From: Rubrimonas sp036788415
GTDB lineage: Bacteria > Pseudomonadota > Alphaproteobacteria > Rhodobacterales > Rhodobacteraceae
NCBI RefSeq assembly: GCF_036788415.1
Contig: NZ_DAIQNN010000020.1
Coordinates: forward strand, 1 to 44,833
DNA length: 44,833 nucleotides
Reading direction: 5' to 3'
Shown here piece after piece: positions 16,384 to 24,526 of this stretch. A program made the position numbers and the translations under genes. A model generated the notes under the pieces. The model made no database searches. It was not told the origin of the DNA and worked only from the letters and a program-made list of their open reading frames with translations. Positions within the stretch are counted from its first letter, which is position 1. Every line of letters starts with the position of its first letter.

Positions 16384-17051
16384 AGCGCTCGCAGATCGAG
16401 GCCGCCATCGCCGAGGCGCGGGCGGCCTTCGCGGCGGCGGGCCTGCGCCTGCCGCCTTTCGCCGAGTGGGGGCCGCAGGAGTGGGATGCGGCGGGCGACG
16501 CCCCGCTGGTCGCGGCGGGCTGCGGCTGGGACGTGACCGATTACGGCGCGGGCGCTTTCGACCGTCTGGGGCTGACGCTCTTCACCCTGCGCAACGGGCG
16601 GCTCGCCGATCTGGAGGCGGGCGGCGGGATGGTCTACGCCGAGAAGGCGCTTTACCTGCGGCCCGGCCAGCTCGCGCCGATGCACCGCCATTTCCGCAAG
16701 GTCGAGGACATCATCGTGCGCGGCGACGCGCCGTGCAGGTTCGAGCTGCGCCCCGACGCGGGCGGCGCGCCCGACCGCAACCGCGGCGTCCGGGCGCTGT
16801 GCGACGGGGTCTGGCGCGAGACCGGCGACGACGGCGCGCTGGTCCTGCATCCGGGCGAGAGCGTGACGCTCACCCCCGAGATCTGGCACGCCTTCGAGGC
16901 CGACGCCGCGACGGTCGTGCTCGCCGAAGTGTCGAGCGTCAACGACGACGTGGCCGACAACCTGTTCGAGACGCCGCTCCCCCGCTTTCCCGCGGTCGAG
17001 GAAGACGCGCCCCGCCGGTTCCCCCTCGTCGCCGAGCGGCTGGCGCGATGA
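16380..17051 (+). CDS. D-lyxose/D-mannose-type sugar isomerase (YdaE-like cupin)
   Basis: 223 aa. Cupin-fold sugar isomerase of the D-lyxose ketol-isomerase family. Metal ligands are visible as H102, H104 and E109 in MHRHFRKVEDIIVRGD and H170 in LTPEIWHAFEA. The family interconverts D-lyxose with D-xylulose and often D-mannose with D-fructose. Start is GTG 16380 overlapping the frcA stop (GTGA). The following gene is a PfkB kinase, and the preceding genes import hexoses, so a mannose-to-fructose role is plausible; lyxose cannot be excluded. Length is typical. Confidence 0.86.
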   Translation: MKRSQIEAAIAEARAAFAAAGLRLPPFAEWGPQEWDAAGDAPLVAAGCGWDVTDYGAGAFDRLGLTLFTLRNGRLADLEAGGGMVYAEKALYLRPGQLAPMHRHFRKVEDIIVRGDAPCRFELRPDAGGAPDRNRGVRALCDGVWRETGDDGALVLHPGESVTLTPEIWHAFEADAATVVLAEVSSVNDDVADNLFETPLPRFPAVEEDAPRRFPLVAERLAR

Positions 17052-18004
17052 CCTTCCTCGTCTGCGGCGAGGCGCTCTACGACGTGTTCGTCGGCGCCCC
17101 GACTCCGACCGGCTTCGCGCTGGACGCGCGGATCGGCGGGTCGGCCTTCAACGTGGCCGTGGGGATGGCGCGGCTGGGTATGCCGGCGGGGCTGTTCGCA
17201 GGCGTCGGGACCGACGCGCTCGGCGACGGGCTCGCGGCGGCGCTGGCGGCGGAGGGCGTCGATCCGGCGCTCCTCCGCCGCAAGGCGCTGCGCACGACGC
17301 TGGCGCTGGTCGCGCTCGGGGCCGATGGCGGGGCGCGCTACAGCTTCTACGGCGAGAACGCCGCCGACCGGGCGCTGACCGAAGCCGACCTGCCGCCGCT
17401 CGACGGCGTGCGGGCGCTGATGTTCGGCTGCCTGTCGCTGCTGACCGAGCCGACGGGGTCGAGCTATCTGGCTCTGGCGCGGCGCGCCCGGGCGCTGGGG
17501 CCCGGGCGCCCGCTGATCACGCTCGACCCCAACATCCGCCCGACCGTCGAGCCCGACATGGATGTCTGGCGCGCGCGCGTCGCCGCCTTCGCCGCCTGCG
17601 CCGATCTGGTGAAGCTGAGCGCGGAGGACCTGTCCGCCCTTCATCCCGGCGTCGATCCGGCTGAAGCGGCGCGCGCCTTTCTCGATTCCGGGGTCAAGCT
17701 CGTGGCCCTGACGCGCGGGGGGGAGGGCGCGACGATCTGGGGTCGCTTCGGCGAGGTCCGTATGCCCGCCCCTGAGGTGGCGGTGGTCGACACGGTGGGC
17801 GCGGGCGACAGTTTCCTCGCGGCGCTGATCGCGGCGCTGGCGGCGGACGGGCGGGCGACGCCGGCGGGGCTGGCGGCGCTGGACGCGCCGCGCGCGCGCG
17901 CGGCGCTCGGCTTCGCGGTGCGGGCCGCCGCGCTCACCTGCGCGCGACGGGGCGCCGATCTGCCGCGTCGCGCGGAGGTTGGTGCGGGGGAGGGCGAGGC
18001 GTAA
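17048..18004 (+). CDS. PfkB-family carbohydrate kinase, probable fructokinase
   Basis: 318 aa, ribokinase fold. GGSAFNVAVGMARLG at 30-44 is PfkB signature 1, LDPNIRP is at 159-165, and DTVGAGDSFLAAL at 248-260 carries the catalytic base D254. It phosphorylates a sugar with ATP in the cytosol. ATG overlaps the isomerase stop by 4 bp, making it the last gene of the frc operon. With a FrcBCA importer and a mannose/lyxose isomerase upstream, fructose to fructose-6-phosphate is the simplest reaction; the fructokinase-type LDPN(I/V)RP supports this. The stop is followed by a 35-bp gap to a convergent gene with no clear terminator. Confidence 0.86.
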   Translation: MTFLVCGEALYDVFVGAPTPTGFALDARIGGSAFNVAVGMARLGMPAGLFAGVGTDALGDGLAAALAAEGVDPALLRRKALRTTLALVALGADGGARYSFYGENAADRALTEADLPPLDGVRALMFGCLSLLTEPTGSSYLALARRARALGPGRPLITLDPNIRPTVEPDMDVWRARVAAFAACADLVKLSAEDLSALHPGVDPAEAARAFLDSGVKLVALTRGGEGATIWGRFGEVRMPAPEVAVVDTVGAGDSFLAALIAALAADGRATPAGLAALDAPRARAALGFAVRAAALTCARRGADLPRRAEVGAGEGEA

Positions 18005-18039
18005 CCGGCGCCGAACCGCTCGCGTCGCGTCTGCGGTCG

Positions 18040-18501
18040 CTACTCGAAATCCACCCGGTGGCTCCAGGTCGCGCCGTCGCTCAGCGTCAGGTTGCGGAAG
18101 CCCATCAGCTTGAGCATGTCGTAGAATGTCGCGACGTCGGCGACCTGGTTGCGCGTGAAGAACTCGGTCATCCGCGCCGGGGCGGAGAGCTGCGCCATCA
18201 CCGCGCGCGCCCGGAACAGCGTCCGGAACACCGCGTCGTCGAGGGAGACGACGATCAGCTCCTGCGCCTCCGCGCCCTTGGCCAGAAGCGCGTAGCGCGG
18301 CGCGTAGCCGAGCCCGAGTTGCTCGCGGGTGAACTGGGTGACGAAGGCGATCCGCTCCTCGCGCCCCGCCGGCGGCGCCTCGGCGAGGGTGCGGGCGAAG
18401 ACCTCGGAGGAGGTGATCGGCGGGTAGTAATAGCCTTCCTGCTCGGCGGGCGCGGCGCCCGCCCAGAGCAGCAGCGCCAGCGCCATGAGAATCGCGCGCA
18501 T
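18040..18501 (-). CDS. exported protein of unknown function
   Basis: 153 aa. A Sec signal peptide (residues 1-19, MRAILMALALLLWAGAAPA) is followed by a soluble domain with GYYYPPITSSEVFARTL at its start and DVATFYDMLKLMGFRNLTLSDG near the end. Such proteins are found in Rhodobacterales, sometimes under a molybdopterin-related name that the sequence does not support. It lies 26 bp downstream of fhs on the same strand, so is probably cotranscribed with it. Function unknown. Confidence 0.72.
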   Translation of the reverse strand: MRAILMALALLLWAGAAPAEQEGYYYPPITSSEVFARTLAEAPPAGREERIAFVTQFTREQLGLGYAPRYALLAKGAEAQELIVVSLDDAVFRTLFRARAVMAQLSAPARMTEFFTRNQVADVATFYDMLKLMGFRNLTLSDGATWSHRVDFE

Positions 18502-18527
18502 CGGCTCTCTCCCGTGCAGAAATCGTC

Positions 18528-20204
18528 CTAGAACAGGCCCTGAATCAACCCCTGCCCGTCAAGCCCGATCGCCTCGGCGGCGGGGACGCGCGGCAGGCCC
18601 GGCATGGTCATGATGTCGCCGCAGATCGCGACGACGAAGCCCGCCCCCGCCGCCAGCCGCACCTCGCGCACCGGCAGGGCGAAGCCGGTCGGCGCGCCGA
18701 GCCGGGCGGGGTCGGCGCTGAAGGAGTATTGCGTCTTCGCCATGCAGACCGGCAGGCGGCCATGACCCTGGTCCTCCCACGCCTTCAGCTGATCGCGGAT
18801 GCGGTTGTCGGCGCTGACGCGGTCGGCCCGGTAGATGCGGCGGGCGACGGTCTCGATCTTGTCCCAGAGCGGCAGGTCGTCGTCATAGAGCGGCGAGAAC
18901 TGCGCGCCGCCGCCCTCGACCAGCGCGGCGACCTTGCGGGCGAGCGCTTCGGCGCCCTCGGAGCCCTTCGCCCAGTGCTCGCAGACCATCGCCTCGGTCC
19001 CGTGGCTGGCGGCGAAGGCGCGCAGCGCGTCGAGCTCGGCGTCGGTGTCGGTGTGGAAGCGGTTGATCGCCACCACCGCCGGCACGCCGAACTGGCGCAC
19101 GTTCTCGATGTGGCGGCCAAGATTCGCGCAGCCCTGCGTCAGCGCGGCCACGTTCTCCGCGCCCAGATCGGCCTTCGCGACGCCGCCGTTCATCTTGAGC
19201 GCGCGCACCGTGGCGACGATCACCGCCGCCGCCGGATGCAGGCCCGCCTTGCGGCACTTGATGTCGAAGAACTTCTCGGCCCCGAGATCGGCGCCGAAAC
19301 CGGCTTCGGTCACCACGTAGTCGGCCAGCTTCAGCGCCGTGCGGGTGGCGATGACGCTGTTGCAGCCATGGGCGATGTTGGCGAACGGGCCGCCATGGAC
19401 GAAAGCGGGATTGTTCTCCAGCGTCTGCACGAGGTTGGGCTGCATCGCCTGCGCGAGCAGCACGGTCATCGCGCCGTCGGCCTTCAGGTCGCGCGCGGTG
19501 ACGGGGCGGCGGTCGCGCGTCTGGCCGATCACGATGTCGCCGAGCCGGCGCTGCAGGTCGGCGAGATCGTCGGAGAGGCAGAGCGCCGCCATCACCTCCG
19601 ACGCCACGGTGATGTCGAAGCCCGACTCCGCCGGGAAGCCGTTGGCGGCGCCGCCGAGCGAGGTGACCACATGGCGCAGCGCGCGGTCGTTCATGTCCAT
19701 GACGCGCCGCCACGTCACCCGGCGCGGGTCGATCCCGAGCGCGTTGCCCCAGTGAATATGGTTGTCGATCAGAGCGCTCAGCAGGTTGTGGGCGCTGGTG
19801 ATCGCGTGGAAGTCGCCGGTGAAGTGGAGGTTGATGTCCTCCATCGGGGCGACCTGCGACCGCCCGCCGCCCGCCGCGCCCCCCTTCATCCCGAAGCAGG
19901 GCCCGAGCGAGGGCTCGCGCAGGCAGATCGCCGTGCGCTTGCCGATGCGGTTGAGCGCGTCGCCCAGACCGACCGTAGTCGTCGTCTTGCCTTCGCCTGC
20001 GGGGGTGGGGTTGATCGCCGTCACGAGCACCAGCGCGCCGTCGCGGCGGTCGCGCAGCCCGGAGGTGAAGGCCGCCGACAGCTTGGCCTTGTCGCGCCCG
20101 AAGGGCGTCAGCGCCTCGGAGGGGACGCCGAGCTTCGCGCCGATCTCCTCGATGGGCGCGAGGCGGGCGGCGCGGGCGATGTCGATGTCGGCGGGTTGGC
20201 TCAT
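18528..20204 (-). CDS. fhs: formate-tetrahydrofolate ligase
   Basis: 558 aa, full length. ATP-dependent formation of 10-formyl-THF from formate. The P-loop-like motif TPAGEGKTTT is at 67-76. Family landmarks include CLREPSLGPCFGMKGGAAGGG (roughly residues 94-114), HFTGDFHAITSAHNLLSA, VTEAGFGADLGAEKFFDIKC and the C-terminal GDIMTMPGLPRVPAA. Start ATG 20204 has AGAAGGA upstream; the frame is open 20 codons further without a match. The partner FolD is not in the window. Gene is divergent from the ThDP-enzyme gene. Confidence 0.96.
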   Translation of the reverse strand: MSQPADIDIARAARLAPIEEIGAKLGVPSEALTPFGRDKAKLSAAFTSGLRDRRDGALVLVTAINPTPAGEGKTTTTVGLGDALNRIGKRTAICLREPSLGPCFGMKGGAAGGGRSQVAPMEDINLHFTGDFHAITSAHNLLSALIDNHIHWGNALGIDPRRVTWRRVMDMNDRALRHVVTSLGGAANGFPAESGFDITVASEVMAALCLSDDLADLQRRLGDIVIGQTRDRRPVTARDLKADGAMTVLLAQAMQPNLVQTLENNPAFVHGGPFANIAHGCNSVIATRTALKLADYVVTEAGFGADLGAEKFFDIKCRKAGLHPAAAVIVATVRALKMNGGVAKADLGAENVAALTQGCANLGRHIENVRQFGVPAVVAINRFHTDTDAELDALRAFAASHGTEAMVCEHWAKGSEGAEALARKVAALVEGGGAQFSPLYDDDLPLWDKIETVARRIYRADRVSADNRIRDQLKAWEDQGHGRLPVCMAKTQYSFSADPARLGAPTGFALPVREVRLAAGAGFVVAICGDIMTMPGLPRVPAAEAIGLDGQGLIQGLF

Positions 20205-20405
20205 GAGCGCGGGTCCTTCTGCGGCGGCGGCGTGAGTTACGCAAGCCGGGGGGCGCTTGTCCAACCTGCCGTCCGCGCCCGGAGGACCGGCGCCGGGGCT
20301 TAGCCGCCGCGCCGTTCACCAATCGCTCACGCCTGCGCGCTAACGCTGCGGCCTGCGGCGCGCGGGCCGATCCGCGACGCGCCGAGGCTGAGGGGGCCGG
20401 CGTCG

Positions 20406-22001
20406 ATGGCGCGACTTGGCGAACAGATCGCGGCCATGCTGACCGCGCGCAACGTCGACACCGCCTTCTGCGCGCCGTCGCCGCGGGCGGCGCCGCTGTG
20501 GTCGGGCGCCGAGAAGGCGGGGCTGCGGACCGTGTCGGCGCGCTGCGGCAAAGGCGCGGGCTACATGGCCGAAGGCTACGCGCGCGCGACGGGCCGGACC
20601 GCCGCATGCCTGATCGGGGGCGGGGTCGGCGTCGCCGACATCGCCCCGGCGCTGGCGCAGGCGAAGGCGAGCGGGACGCCGATGCTCGTCGTGTCGAGCT
20701 GCCCGCCCTCGAGCGGCGCGCCGGTGGGTCTGTCGCGCAACGACGATCTCGACGATCAGGCTGAATTCGCGCGCGCCCTCGCCGTCGACGCCCGCCGCAT
20801 CGACGTCGCGGAGGAAGCGCCCGACGCGCTAGATGCTGCGCTGGCGGCGCTGGAGGCGGGATATCCAGGGCCTGCGGTGATCGAAATTCCGCACGCGCTG
20901 CTCGCCGCCGACGCGCCCCCGCTCGACCATGCGCCTGCGCCGCCGCCGCCGCCGCCCGGTCCGCCGCCGGTGCAGATCGCCGAATTGATCATGCGGCTCT
21001 CGTCCGCCAGGCGCCCCGTGCTGATCTTCGGCGCGGAGGCGGCCGGGATGGGGGCGTCTCGCGCCATGGCGCTGGCGGAACTGTTGCGCGCGCCCGCCTT
21101 CCTGTCCTCCGACGCGGCGGGTCTGTTGCCGCCGGGCCATCCGCTTCGACTCGGGGGGCCGCTCCACGCCGCGCCTGCGCAGGCGCTGATCGCAGGGGCC
21201 GATTGCGTCGTCGCCGTCGGCGTGCGGTTCAGCGCCGGGGAATGGGGGTTCGAGAACGCCGCCGCGCCGCGTTTCGCCGACGACGCGCTGGTCCGGGTCG
21301 GGCTCGATCCCAAGCCCCTTTCGCCGCCGCTGCGCACCGCGCAGACCGTGGTCGCCGACGCCGCGTTGACGGCGCAGGCGCTGATCGAGAACGTCGCCCC
21401 GCGCGACGGCCCCCATCCCGACCTCGAGGAATTGCGCGAGCGCATCGCCGCCGCCTCGCCGGAGCGGCTGCGCCGCCATCAGCCGACGATCGAGGCGATC
21501 TGGGACATCCTGCCGGACGCGATCCTGATCGGCGACAGCTGCGAGCCGGCGCGACAGGCGCTGTTCTCCGCCGCGCCGCCGGCGCCCCGGCGTTGGTGGA
21601 GCAGCGCGAGCGCGCTCGGCGCGCAGGGCTACGCGCTGCCGGCGGCGATCGGCGCCAAGATCGGTTCGCGCCGTCCCGTCGTGGCGCTGGCGGGCGACGG
21701 CGGGGCGCTGTCGACCATCGGCGAGCTCGCCTCGGCGATCCAGGCCGGCGCGCATGTGGTGATGCTGGTGTGGAACAATTCGGGCAGCGTCGCGCTGCGC
21801 GAGGAGATGGCCTCGCGGGGCGCGCCGCTCGGCATGGCGGACCTGCCGCCGATCGACTTCCAGGCGGTCGCGCGCGGCTTCGGGGCGGCCTATGGCCGGG
21901 TCCACGGCCTGCCCTATTTCCACGAGGCGATGAAGAAGGCGACCGCTCGCCCCTGCGCCACGCTGCTGGAGATGCGCGAGGAATTCTGGTTCGAGAGCTG
22001 A
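20406..22001 (+). CDS. ThDP-dependent enzyme of the acetolactate synthase/decarboxylase superfamily, atypical active site
   Basis: 531 aa with three domains (Pyr, about 1-165; central nucleotide-like, about 185-315; PP, about 340-531). The cofactor motif GDG is at 430-432 with NN at 457-458. In the Pyr domain the segment normally reading RHExxAxxMAxGYAR reads ARCGKGAGYMAEGYAR, so the Glu that activates ThDP is G48. The usual FGxPG motif is FCAPSP. A proline-rich linker (about 178-191) joins the first two domains. The PP-domain ending resembles 2-oxo acid decarboxylases such as the guanidino-oxopentanoate type, but the substrate is unknown. It is convergent with the flavin monooxygenase gene over a shared hairpin. 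Confidence 0.82.
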   Translation: MARLGEQIAAMLTARNVDTAFCAPSPRAAPLWSGAEKAGLRTVSARCGKGAGYMAEGYARATGRTAACLIGGGVGVADIAPALAQAKASGTPMLVVSSCPPSSGAPVGLSRNDDLDDQAEFARALAVDARRIDVAEEAPDALDAALAALEAGYPGPAVIEIPHALLAADAPPLDHAPAPPPPPPGPPPVQIAELIMRLSSARRPVLIFGAEAAGMGASRAMALAELLRAPAFLSSDAAGLLPPGHPLRLGGPLHAAPAQALIAGADCVVAVGVRFSAGEWGFENAAAPRFADDALVRVGLDPKPLSPPLRTAQTVVADAALTAQALIENVAPRDGPHPDLEELRERIAAASPERLRRHQPTIEAIWDILPDAILIGDSCEPARQALFSAAPPAPRRWWSSASALGAQGYALPAAIGAKIGSRRPVVALAGDGGALSTIGELASAIQAGAHVVMLVWNNSGSVALREEMASRGAPLGMADLPPIDFQAVARGFGAAYGRVHGLPYFHEAMKKATARPCATLLEMREEFWFES

Positions 22002-22025
22002 ACCGCCCCCCGCCTGGGCGGTTCA
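21999..22025. terminator. bidirectional hairpin built from the two convergent stop codons
   Basis: TGAACCGCCC (21999-22008) and GGGCGGTTCA (22016-22025) are perfect 10-bp arms with a 7-nt loop. The left arm begins with the TGA of the ThDP-enzyme gene and the right arm ends with the complement of the TGA of the monooxygenase gene, so one stem can serve both transcripts. Confidence 0.65.
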
Positions 22026-23255
22026 CCCGCGCGCGTCGATGTGGCCGGCGAGCGTCTCCGCGTCGCGCCACGCCCCCCAGATGAAGGACGAGCCCCGGCA
22101 GGTCAGCCAAGGCAGGCCGAGGAAATAGAGCCCGGGGACGTCCGACACGCCGTCGGCATGTCGGGGCCGGCCCTCGGCGTCGAAGACGTCGATCTCGACC
22201 CAGCCGAAATCGAGCGCGAAGCCGGTGGCCCAGACGATCGCACCGATGCCCTCCGCCGCGAGGTCGAGCCGCAGGATCGGATCGGCGACGCAGGCGGGGA
22301 GCGGGCCGAGCCGGTGCGCCTCGGGCTCGGGGGGCAGGTCGAGCCCGTGGCGCGCGGCGTAGGCGTCGGCCTCGCGCAGCACCGACAGGTAGTTGGCGTC
22401 GCCGCGCGCGATGTTGCCGGCCAGATCGGGCGCGATCTCGAGCGCGCCGCCGCGCGCCGCGCCGATCCTGCCCAGCAGCGTCACGCCCTGCTCCGCGAGC
22501 CGGCGGAAATCCATCGTCCGTCCGCCATAAGCCCCGCTGACGGCGATGGCGATGTGCTCGGTCCCCGGCGCCGGGGCCTTGGCGTCCCATTTGCCCAGCA
22601 CGCCGAGCCACCAGCAATAATCGCGCCCGCGATAGCGCCGGGGCGGACGATCATGCGCGCCGACGGACAGGAAGACACGCCGCCCCGCGCGCGCAAGCTC
22701 CTCGGCGATCTGCGCGCCGGACGAGCCGCCGCCGACAACCAGCGCCGCGCCTTCGGGCAGCTGGGCGGGGTTGCGGTAGTCGGTCGAATGCATCTGGACG
22801 ACGCCGGCAAGCTCCGCCGCGCAGGCCGGGATAAGCGGCTTCTGGAACGGCCCCGTCGCCAGCACGACGTTGCGCGCGCGCACCGCCCCATGAGACGTCT
22901 CGGCGCGATAGCCCGCGCCGTCCGCGTCGCGGCGGAGCCGCGTCACCTCGACGCCGCAGCGGACCGGCGCGGCGATGCGCTCGGCGAAGGTTTCGAAATA
23001 GCGCGCGAGTTCGTCCCTCGACGGGAAGGCGTCGGGGTCGATACCTTCGAAGATCTGGTCGGGGAAGCGGTCGTGCCAGGCCGGGCCGTTGGCCCTGAGC
23101 GCGTCCCAGCGCCAGCTGCGCCAGCGCTCGGCGACGCGCCCGCGCTCCAGAACGAGATGGTCGCGCCCGCGCTTGCGCAGATGCGCGCTCATCGCGAGCC
23201 CCGCCTGCCCGCCGCCGATCACCAGCGTCTCGACTGTCTCATCGGTCATATGCAT
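22023..23255 (-). CDS. flavin-containing monooxygenase-like NAD(P)/FAD oxidoreductase
   Basis: 410 aa. FAD site GGGQAG at 14-19 and a second dinucleotide (NADPH) site GGGSSG at 175-180 are the two Rossmann motifs of the FMO/Baeyer-Villiger group; ATGF (in VWATGFALDFGW) is the conserved late motif. The FMO fingerprint FxGxxxHxxxY is replaced by a VVQMHSTDYR stretch (about 152-161), as in the bacterial subgroup often mis-named as K+ transport flavoproteins. Starts at 23255 (MHM) or 23249 (MTD). It follows the DUF1028 gene by 1 bp on the same strand. Likely oxygenates a small nitrogenous or ketone substrate; not known which. Confidence 0.83.
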   Translation of the reverse strand: MHMTDETVETLVIGGGQAGLAMSAHLRKRGRDHLVLERGRVAERWRSWRWDALRANGPAWHDRFPDQIFEGIDPDAFPSRDELARYFETFAERIAAPVRCGVEVTRLRRDADGAGYRAETSHGAVRARNVVLATGPFQKPLIPACAAELAGVVQMHSTDYRNPAQLPEGAALVVGGGSSGAQIAEELARAGRRVFLSVGAHDRPPRRYRGRDYCWWLGVLGKWDAKAPAPGTEHIAIAVSGAYGGRTMDFRRLAEQGVTLLGRIGAARGGALEIAPDLAGNIARGDANYLSVLREADAYAARHGLDLPPEPEAHRLGPLPACVADPILRLDLAAEGIGAIVWATGFALDFGWVEIDVFDAEGRPRHADGVSDVPGLYFLGLPWLTCRGSSFIWGAWRDAETLAGHIDARG

Positions 23256-23256
23256 C

Positions 23257-23928
23257 TCAAGTCTCGCCCGGAACGCCGTAAGGCGGCGCGGCCTCGGGGT
23301 CGAGGGCGCGCCGCACGTAATCTGCGATCTGCGGGCGATAGACCTCCCAGGCGGCGCGCAGCATCGCCACTGGGGCGTCGGCCCAGTCGATCCGCAGATC
23401 GACGATCGGCCAGGAGAGCCGGTCGGCGACCGTCAGCCCCGCCGAGCGCACCGGCCCCGCCTCGCCGCCCGCTTCCAGTCCCGCTTCGAGCGCCGCCATG
23501 AGCCGCTCGGCCAGCGCCCCCTCGGACGCCTCGAAGGCGGCGATCATCGCCGCGGGCACGCCCGGATCGGCGAGAAGGTTGCCCGCCGCCGCGCAGCCGT
23601 CTCCCCGCGCCTCCGCCCAGAGGCCGAGCGCGCGCGCCCCGGTTCGGAGGGCGACGCCGCCCTTCCGGTCGACCGCCAGAAGCTGGCGATGCGCCGCATG
23701 CGCGCGGCCCTCCAGCAGCTCCGCCAGCGCCGCCTCCGCCGTGCGCCCCGCCGCCATCAGGTCGAGCGCGAGGGGCCCCAGTTCGGGATCGGTGACGTTC
23801 TGGCTCGCCGCCGCGCCGACGCCCGCCCGAACATGCGCGCAGCGCGCGGCGACCGCCGGCGAGGAGGACGCGACGGCGACGCCGACTTGCCCGCTGCGCG
23901 CGCAGCGACCGACAAGCGAGAAGGTCAT
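23257..23928 (-). CDS. DUF1028 family protein
   Basis: 223 aa. DUF1028 is recognised by MTFSLVGR...GQVGVAVASSSPAVA at the N-terminus, HVRAGVGAAASQNVTDPELG (about 32-51), and the GNLLADPGVPAAM segment. The fold is related to Ntn-type amidohydrolases, and members are often beside Rid proteins and amidase-like genes; a hydrolase role is plausible but unproven. Gap of 6 bp to the upstream Rid gene and 1 bp to the downstream monooxygenase, so the three form one operon. Confidence 0.87.
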   Translation of the reverse strand: MTFSLVGRCARSGQVGVAVASSSPAVAARCAHVRAGVGAAASQNVTDPELGPLALDLMAAGRTAEAALAELLEGRAHAAHRQLLAVDRKGGVALRTGARALGLWAEARGDGCAAAGNLLADPGVPAAMIAAFEASEGALAERLMAALEAGLEAGGEAGPVRSAGLTVADRLSWPIVDLRIDWADAPVAMLRAAWEVYRPQIADYVRRALDPEAAPPYGVPGET

Positions 23929-23934
23929 CGCCGC

Positions 23935-24348
23935 TCAGTCCGGGATGACGGCGGCGCCGTCGATCTCGACCAGCCATTCCGGGCGGGCGAGCGCCGTGAC
24001 CACGACGCCGGTCGACACCGGATGCACGCCGCGGATGTATTCGCCCATCGTGCGATAGACCGCCTCGCGATGGCGCACGTCGGTGAGATAGACCACCACC
24101 TTGCACAGATGCTCCATCGAGCCGCCGCACTCCTCGAGCAGCTGGCGGATGTTGCGCATGACCTGATGCGTCTGCTCCACCGGATCGCAACTGTCGATGC
24201 TGCGCGCGGTGTCGAGGTCTTGCGGGCACTGGCCGCGCAGGAACACCATCCGCCCGCGGGCGACCACCGCCTGACAGAGGTCGTTGTCGAGATTCTGCTC
24301 GGGATAGGTGTCGCGGGTGTTGAACTTGCGGTGGCGGATATGGGCCAA
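23935..24348 (-). CDS. Rid family (YjgF/YER057c/UK114) protein lacking the catalytic Arg
   Basis: 137 aa. Rid fold signatures are FLRGQCPQDLDT (about 36-47), QVMRNIRQLLEECGGSMEHLCKVVVYLTD (about 62-90) and VEIDGAAVIPD at the end. RidA enamine/imine deaminases have PARSxV near the end; here the same place reads HPVSTGVVV (109-117), so the Arg that holds the substrate carboxylate is absent. This places it in the Arg-less Rid subfamilies whose activities differ from RidA. First gene of the Rid-DUF1028-monooxygenase operon, divergent from the ligase gene. Confidence 0.88.
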   Translation of the reverse strand: MAHIRHRKFNTRDTYPEQNLDNDLCQAVVARGRMVFLRGQCPQDLDTARSIDSCDPVEQTHQVMRNIRQLLEECGGSMEHLCKVVVYLTDVRHREAVYRTMGEYIRGVHPVSTGVVVTALARPEWLVEIDGAAVIPD

Positions 24349-24440
24349 GGCGGGGTCCTCCGGAATTACGGCGCGCGGGGCCGCGCGCAGCCCCTCGGGC
24401 GATCAGCGTCGCAAGCGGCGGTCGCTCTGTCGAGCCTCCC

Positions 24441-24476
24441 GCGCAACGCTTGCGCCGGGCGGTGGGTTGGGCCAAC
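24441..24476. promoter_or_regulatory. two palindromes in the Rid/ligase divergent region, candidate operators
   Basis: GCGCAA-CGC-TTGCGC (24441-24455) and GTTGG-G-CCAAC (24466-24476) are perfect inverted repeats in the 178-bp gap between the divergent Rid and AMP-ligase genes. The first resembles the palindrome at 13007-13022 with one base less spacing. No regulator gene lies next to this locus, so the binding protein is unknown. Confidence 0.35.
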
Positions 24477-24526
24477 AGGGCGGGCGCGTTCCCGAACCGC
24501 CGCAGCCGGAAACAAGGCCCGCCCGC

